A DNA stretch of 9,537 nucleotides from JBEKEX01 sp050013615 (GTDB lineage Bacteria; Chloroflexota; Anaerolineae; Anaerolineales; Anaerolineaceae): positions 1 through 9,537 of the forward strand of contig JBEKEX010000097.1 in assembly GCA_050013615.1 (NCBI GenBank). The letters are read 5' to 3'. Both the position numbers and the translations under genes were made by a program. The notes beneath the pieces were generated by a model, which was not told the origin of the DNA, ran no database searches, and worked only from the letters and a program-made list of their open reading frames with translations. This document shows, one piece after another, positions 5,603-9,537 of the stretch. Position 1 is the first letter of the stretch. Every line of letters begins with the position of its first letter.

Positions 5603-6484
5603 TTACTTTTTGTCGGCCAGCTCGGCAGCGGACAGCGTGTTGCGCAGCAACATGGCAATGGTCATCGGGCCAACGCCGCCCGGCACCGGCGTGATGGCCC
5701 CGGCGACCTCTTTCACCTCGTCGAAAGCCACATCGCCCACCAGCCGGCTGCCCTTGGGAGCCGTTTTATCTTCCACGCGGTTGATGCCCACATCGATGAC
5801 CACTGCGCCGGGTTTCACCCAATCGCGGCGCACCATGTTCGGCCGGCCCACCGCTGTCACCAGCACGTCGGCCTGGCGCACCAGGCCCGGCAAATCTTTG
5901 GAATGTGAATGTGCCAGGGTCACCGTGGCGTTGGCCCGCACCAACAGTAGCGCCACCGGCATACCCACGATGTTCGACCGGCCCAGCACCACCGCGTTGA
6001 TGCCCGCCAAAGAAGGCAGCGTGTGTTCCAAAAGGTACATCACGCCCGACGGCGTGCACGGCACGAACAACGGCGTCCGGCCTTTTTGAGCCAGCCGGCC
6101 AATATTGATGGGATGGAAGCCATCCACGTCCTTTTCGAGCTTGATGGCACTGAGCACCCGTTCTTCATCGATGGAAGCCGGCATGGGCAATTGCACCAAA
6201 ATGCCGTTGATGCGCGGGTCATCGTTCAACTGCTTTACCAGGGCTTCCACTTCTTCCTGAGATGCATTGGCAGGAAGCTCGTGGCTGAACGATGCGATCC
6301 CGGCTGCCTGGCAGGCTTTGTGCTTCGAGCGGACGTAAACATGCGACGCCGGGTCATCCCCCACCAACACGGTCGCCAGCCCCGGCACCGATTTACCGGC
6401 CGCCACCCGTTGCTTCACTTCTTCGGTCACTTCAGTGCGGATCTTCTCCGCATAAGCAGCACCATCGATGATCGTTGCACTCAT
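5603..6484 (-). CDS. folD: bifunctional methylenetetrahydrofolate dehydrogenase/cyclohydrolase FolD
   Basis: FolD interconverts 5,10-methylene-, 5,10-methenyl- and 10-formyl-tetrahydrofolate with NADP(H), feeding purine and formylmethionine synthesis; it is a cytosolic homodimer. The 293-residue length is normal. Visible are the active-site Tyr50 and Lys54 in YVRSK, ILVQLPMP (95-102), KDVDGFHPINIGRL (118-131), PCTPSGVMYLL (142-152), the nucleotide-binding GRSNIVGMPVA (168-178) and the C-terminal ITPVPGGVGPMT (264-275). All expected catalytic residues are present. GAGGG lies about six bases before the ATG. The gene is divergent from ugd and lies directly upstream of, and on the same strand as, the amidohydrolase operon. 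I see no clear terminator after its stop, so some read-through into the operon is possible. A general housekeeping role is most likely. Confidence 0.97.
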   Translation of the reverse strand: MSATIIDGAAYAEKIRTEVTEEVKQRVAAGKSVPGLATVLVGDDPASHVYVRSKHKACQAAGIASFSHELPANASQEEVEALVKQLNDDPRINGILVQLPMPASIDEERVLSAIKLEKDVDGFHPINIGRLAQKGRTPLFVPCTPSGVMYLLEHTLPSLAGINAVVLGRSNIVGMPVALLLVRANATVTLAHSHSKDLPGLVRQADVLVTAVGRPNMVRRDWVKPGAVVIDVGINRVEDKTAPKGSRLVGDVAFDEVKEVAGAITPVPGGVGPMTIAMLLRNTLSAAELADKK

Positions 6485-6527
6485 AAGCTACCCTCGCCTT
6501 TATTTTTGACATCCAGCCTTCAAAACG

Positions 6528-6533
6528 ATTATA
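6528..6533 (-). promoter_or_regulatory. folD: predicted -10 box of folD
   Basis: A perfect TATAAT on the minus strand lies about 44 bases upstream of the folD ATG. I do not see a good -35 hexamer at the usual spacing, so this rests on the -10 alone. Confidence 0.4.
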
Positions 6534-6598
6534 CTACCCAGGTTAATGGCATGCATTTGCCTATTCCTTATTTCAGGCCGAAGGCCGAACACCTGCGC

Positions 6599-6604
6599 TA
6601 TAAT
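6599..6604 (+). promoter_or_regulatory. ugd: predicted -10 box of ugd
   Basis: A perfect TATAAT lies 20 bases before the ugd ATG, giving a very short leader that holds little beyond the ribosome site GGAGGG. The -35 region is poor and contains a small GGCC-GAA-GGCC repeat (6577-6587), so an activator or an alternative sigma factor cannot be excluded. Confidence 0.45.
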
Positions 6605-6624
6605 AGACTTTTGGAGGGTATTTC

Positions 6625-7935
6625 ATGAGCAAACTATGTGTCATTGGAACTGGTTATGTAGGATTGGTCACCGGAACGTGTTTCGCCGACCTCGGCAACG
6701 AAGTGGTTTGCCTGGACGTCGATAACGACCGCATCTCCAAGCTTAAAGAAGGCATGATGCCCATTTATGAGCCGGGGCTCGAACAGCTCGTGGCTCAAAA
6801 TGTACGCGCCAAACGGTTGAGCTTTACCACCGATTACGCCGAAGCGCTGAATTCAGCAGAGTTTGCTTTCATCGCTGTCGGCACCCCATCCGGCGTGGAC
6901 GGCGAGGCCGATCTCCAGTATGTGCGCGCGGCAGCCGAGTCGATTGCTGACCTGGTGGACGACCCGATCATCGTGGTGAACAAGTCCACGGTGCCGGTGG
7001 GCACAGGCGACTGGGTGGCGGATATCATCAAAAAACGGCGCACCGGCAAAGCGTTGGATTTCAACCTGGTGTCGAATCCGGAGTTCCTGCGCGAAGGTTC
7101 CGCCATTTTCGATTTTATGAACCCCGACCGCGTGGTGCTGGGCTCTACCGTGCGTGAAGCCGCGGCAAAAGTTGCTAAATTATATTCTCCACTGCGCAGC
7201 CAGATCTTGATTACCGACTTGCGCACGGCCGAAATGATCAAGTACGCCTCCAACGCCTTCTTGGCTACGCGCATCTCGTTCATCAACGAAATCGCCAACA
7301 TGTGTGAGGAGTTGGGTGCGGATGTGCGCGAAGTGGCCCTGGGCATGGGCTACGACAAGCGCATCGGCCACGCCTTCCTGGATGCCGGCCTTGGCTGGGG
7401 CGGAAGCTGCTTCCCCAAGGATGTCAAAGCCCTGGCGCACATGGCCGTGCTGCACGGCACCCATCCCCAACTGCTGCAGGCGGTGATGGAGATCAACTTG
7501 AACCAGCGCCGCCGCACGGTGCTCAAGCTGCGCAAGGCCCTGGGAAGCCTGGACGACAAAGTGATCGGCATTCTGGGCATTTCCTTCAAACCCGATACCG
7601 ACGACATTCGTGAATCCCCCGCCCTGGAAGTGATCCACCTGCTGCAGAATGAAGGCGCCATCATCCAAGCCTATGACCCACAGGCCATGGAAAACGCCGC
7701 ACACATTCTTCAACGGGTGAAGTTGTGCGAAGATCCTTACAAGGCAGCAGAAGGCGCCGATGCGTTGGTGCTGGCAACTGCCTGGAACGAGTTCAAACAG
7801 CTTGATTTTTCCCGCATCAAGCAATCGATGCGCCAGCCGGTGGTGATGGATGGCCGCAATCTGTGGGACCCGGAGAGCTTGCGGGCGCTGGGCTTCACTT
7901 ATTTCGGTGTCGGCCGCGGGACGAATAACAAATAA
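6625..7935 (+). CDS. ugd: UDP-glucose 6-dehydrogenase
   Basis: Oxidises UDP-glucose twice with NAD+ to UDP-glucuronate, a precursor for exopolysaccharide and cell-surface glycans; cytosolic. The 436-residue length is standard. The N-terminal Rossmann fold has GTGYVG (8-13) and acidic Asp31/Asp33; AVGTPSG (84-90), KSTVPVGT (120-127) and NPEFLREGSA (151-160) follow. The active-site block has KYASNAFLATRISFINE (206-222) and GWGGSCFPKD (257-266) with catalytic Cys262. The C-terminal domain shows GISFKPDTDDIRESPA (318-333), which binds UDP-sugar and NAD. GGAGGG lies six bases before the ATG. It stands alone in its direction here, divergent from folD and convergent with uvrA, and no glycosyltransferase neighbour is visible. 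Relatives such as UDP-N-acetylmannosamine dehydrogenase are less likely given the motif match. Confidence 0.96.
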   Translation: MSKLCVIGTGYVGLVTGTCFADLGNEVVCLDVDNDRISKLKEGMMPIYEPGLEQLVAQNVRAKRLSFTTDYAEALNSAEFAFIAVGTPSGVDGEADLQYVRAAAESIADLVDDPIIVVNKSTVPVGTGDWVADIIKKRRTGKALDFNLVSNPEFLREGSAIFDFMNPDRVVLGSTVREAAAKVAKLYSPLRSQILITDLRTAEMIKYASNAFLATRISFINEIANMCEELGADVREVALGMGYDKRIGHAFLDAGLGWGGSCFPKDVKALAHMAVLHGTHPQLLQAVMEINLNQRRRTVLKLRKALGSLDDKVIGILGISFKPDTDDIRESPALEVIHLLQNEGAIIQAYDPQAMENAAHILQRVKLCEDPYKAAEGADALVLATAWNEFKQLDFSRIKQSMRQPVVMDGRNLWDPESLRALGFTYFGVGRGTNNK

Positions 7936-7971
7936 GGTTTCACAAGCTTGCCCATTCGATAAGAACCAAAA

Positions 7972-8002
7972 AAGAAAACCACTCGTTACGAGTGGTTTTC
8001 TT
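7972..8002. terminator. bidirectional terminator overlapping the uvrA stop
   Basis: A perfect 14-bp stem (7972-7985 with 7989-8002; GC-rich inner part CCACTCG/CGAGTGG, A/T outer part) has a three-base loop, TTA. On the minus strand it runs into a T-rich tract (complement of 7967-7978), and on the plus strand into TTTTCTTCT. It can stop both ugd and uvrA transcripts. The loop TTA is the uvrA TAA stop codon, and one arm encodes its last residues. Confidence 0.88.
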
Positions 8003-9537
8003 CTAGATATTTTTTCAAGAACTGCCCGGTGTAAGAAGTCGGAATTTCACAGACTTCTTCCGGCGTGCCTTTGGCGACCAACTCTCCACCCCGACCGCCC
8101 CCATCCGGTCCCAGGTCGATGACATAATCCGCCACTTTGATGATGTCCAGGTTATGTTCGATGATCAGCACCGTATTACCAGCCTCCACCAGGCGCTGCA
8201 GCACTTCGATCAATTTGTGAACATCGGCAGCGTGCAGCCCAACCGAAGGTTCATCCAGCACGTACAAGGTCTTGCCGGTAGCGCGCCGTGAAAGCTCCTT
8301 CGCCAGCTTGACGCGCTGTGCCTCGCCGCCTGAGAGCGTGGTGGCCGGCTGGCCGATCTTGATATATCCCAGGCCAACTTCTTGCAGGGTGACCAATTTG
8401 TTATGGATCGCGGGGATATTGGCAAAGAAATCGATGGCCTTATCCACGGTGGTATCAAGCAAGTCTGCTATGGAAAGGCCCTTGAAATGCACTTGCAGCG
8501 TCTCGCGATTGAAACGCGCCCCATGACACACGTCGCATGGCACGTAGATATCCGGCAAGAACTGCATCTCGATGCGCAACTGGCCCTGGCCCTGGCAGGC
8601 TTCGCAGCGCCCGCCATGAACGTTGAACGAGAAACGCCCTGCCTTGTAACCACGCATCTTGCTTTCGGGCAGCCCGGCATATAACGAACGGATCTCATCG
8701 AACATGCCGGTGTATGTGCCCGGATTGGAACGCGGCGTCCGGCCGATGGGCGATTGATCGATGTCGATCACTTTGTCCAGGTATTCCAACCCTTCGATGC
8801 GGTCGTAGTCGCCCGGCGTGGAATGCGCTCCGTTCAGATCACGCGCCAGGGCCGCGTAGAGCACGTCGACCATCAGCGAGGATTTACCGGAACCGGACAC
8901 CCCTGTGATGCAAACGAAACGGCCGAGGGGGATATCCACGGTCAGGTTCTTCAAGTTGTTGGCACGCGCCCCCACCACACGCAGCCATTTCCCATTCCCA
9001 TGGCGGCGCTCCTTGGGCATCGGCACCTGCAAGCGGCGGGAAAGATAGGCCCCGGTGAGTGAATCGGGGCTTTTGAGGATCGCCTCGAGCGGGCCTTCTG
9101 CCACCAAACGGCCGCCGGCTTCACCCGCGCCCGGGCCCAGGTCCACGATCCAATCCGCGGTGCGGATGGTTTCTTCATCGTGCTCTACCACCAATACCGT
9201 ATTGCCCTGATCGCGCAGGCCCTTCAGTGTGGTCAGCAGACGGTTATTGTCGCGCGGGTGCAGGCCGATGGAAGGCTCGTCCAAAACATACAGCACCCCC
9301 ATCAACCGGGAACCAACCTGCGTGGCCAGTCGAATGCGCTGCGCCTCACCGCCTGAAAGCGACCCGGCAGAGCGACGCAGCGTCAGGTAATCAAGCCCCA
9401 CATCCACCAGGAACCCCAGTCTGGAAACGATCTCTTTCAATATCCGGTCGGAAATGGCTTTCTGGCGGGCACTGAGCGGTGATTTTTTATCGAACAGGTG
9501 TCGCGCCCATTCCAGCGCCTCATTGACCGGCCAATCC
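7986..9537 (-). CDS. uvrA: excinuclease ABC subunit A, C-terminal part (cut by window edge)
   Basis: UvrA recognises bulky DNA lesions, dimerises and loads UvrB in nucleotide excision repair. The window holds about the last 516 codons of a protein usually near 940-970; the frame is open to the right edge, so the start lies outside. In order there are the first ABC signature SLSGGEAQRIRLATQ, the Walker B VLYVLDEPSIGLH, the second Walker A GVSGSGKSSL, the C-terminal zinc finger with CEAC and CDVC pairs, the second signature TLSGGEAQRVKLAKE and the second Walker B TLYVLDEPSVGLH. All expected residues of the second ATPase half are intact. A TTG at 9440 could be misread as a start but is only an internal leucine codon in ILKEI, followed by RLGFL. 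It ends inside a shared terminator, convergent with ugd. Confidence 0.98.
   Translation of the reverse strand, partial: DWPVNEALEWARHLFDKKSPLSARQKAISDRILKEIVSRLGFLVDVGLDYLTLRRSAGSLSGGEAQRIRLATQVGSRLMGVLYVLDEPSIGLHPRDNNRLLTTLKGLRDQGNTVLVVEHDEETIRTADWIVDLGPGAGEAGGRLVAEGPLEAILKSPDSLTGAYLSRRLQVPMPKERRHGNGKWLRVVGARANNLKNLTVDIPLGRFVCITGVSGSGKSSLMVDVLYAALARDLNGAHSTPGDYDRIEGLEYLDKVIDIDQSPIGRTPRSNPGTYTGMFDEIRSLYAGLPESKMRGYKAGRFSFNVHGGRCEACQGQGQLRIEMQFLPDIYVPCDVCHGARFNRETLQVHFKGLSIADLLDTTVDKAIDFFANIPAIHNKLVTLQEVGLGYIKIGQPATTLSGGEAQRVKLAKELSRRATGKTLYVLDEPSVGLHAADVHKLIEVLQRLVEAGNTVLIIEHNLDIIKVADYVIDLGPDGGGRGGELVAKGTPEEVCEIPTSYTGQFLKKYLEENHS

Noticed and set aside
7180..7824. 214-codon minus-strand open frame inside ugd
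   Set aside because: Shadow of ugd, whose motifs span the whole region in the plus frame.

Overview
This window reads as chromosomal DNA from a free-living bacterium with moderate to high GC. The overall look (8-oxoguanine deaminase, YgeW-like transcarbamylase and carbamate kinase, good Shine-Dalgarno sites, dispersed-type perfect palindromes) would fit an anaerobic Chloroflexota (Anaerolineae) lineage. That placement is an impression from protein style, not a measured assignment. There are eight convincing protein genes, seven complete and one cut by the right edge. I see no tRNA, rRNA, CRISPR array, transposase or prophage gene.

Positions 99-5589 (minus strand, read right to left) look like one self-contained operon. 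It starts with a promoter at about 5550-5578 bracketed by two copies of a 15-bp operator-like repeat. Then come an 8-oxoguanine deaminase-type amidohydrolase, a GntR/UTRA regulator, an aspartate-carbamoyltransferase-like protein, a YgeW-like knotted carbamoyltransferase and a carbamate kinase, ending in an intrinsic terminator at 99-131. The inferred logic is catabolic: an oxidised purine is deaminated to urate, ureido (carbamoyl) groups produced later in the pathway are transferred to phosphate by the transcarbamylases, and carbamate kinase uses the carbamoyl phosphate to make ATP, CO2 and ammonia. The enzymes that would open the purine ring are not in the window.

The most interesting point is that the operon carries two different transcarbamylases. 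Neither looks like a housekeeping aspartate or ornithine enzyme. The ATCase-like one keeps the carbamoyl-phosphate site but appears to have lost residues that hold aspartate. The other has the central motifs of the knotted YgeW class but an HPLP instead of HCLP loop and a shorter length. Their amino-group substrates are unknown.

Positions 5603-6484 hold folD (minus strand), directly upstream of the operon promoter with no clear terminator between them. A 140-bp divergent promoter region separates it from ugd (UDP-glucose 6-dehydrogenase, plus strand, 6625-7935). ugd faces the 3' end of uvrA (minus strand, 7986 to beyond the right edge). The two convergent genes share a strong bidirectional hairpin terminator whose loop contains the uvrA stop codon. 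folD, ugd and uvrA are ordinary housekeeping genes. No stretch longer than about 140 bases lacks a gene.
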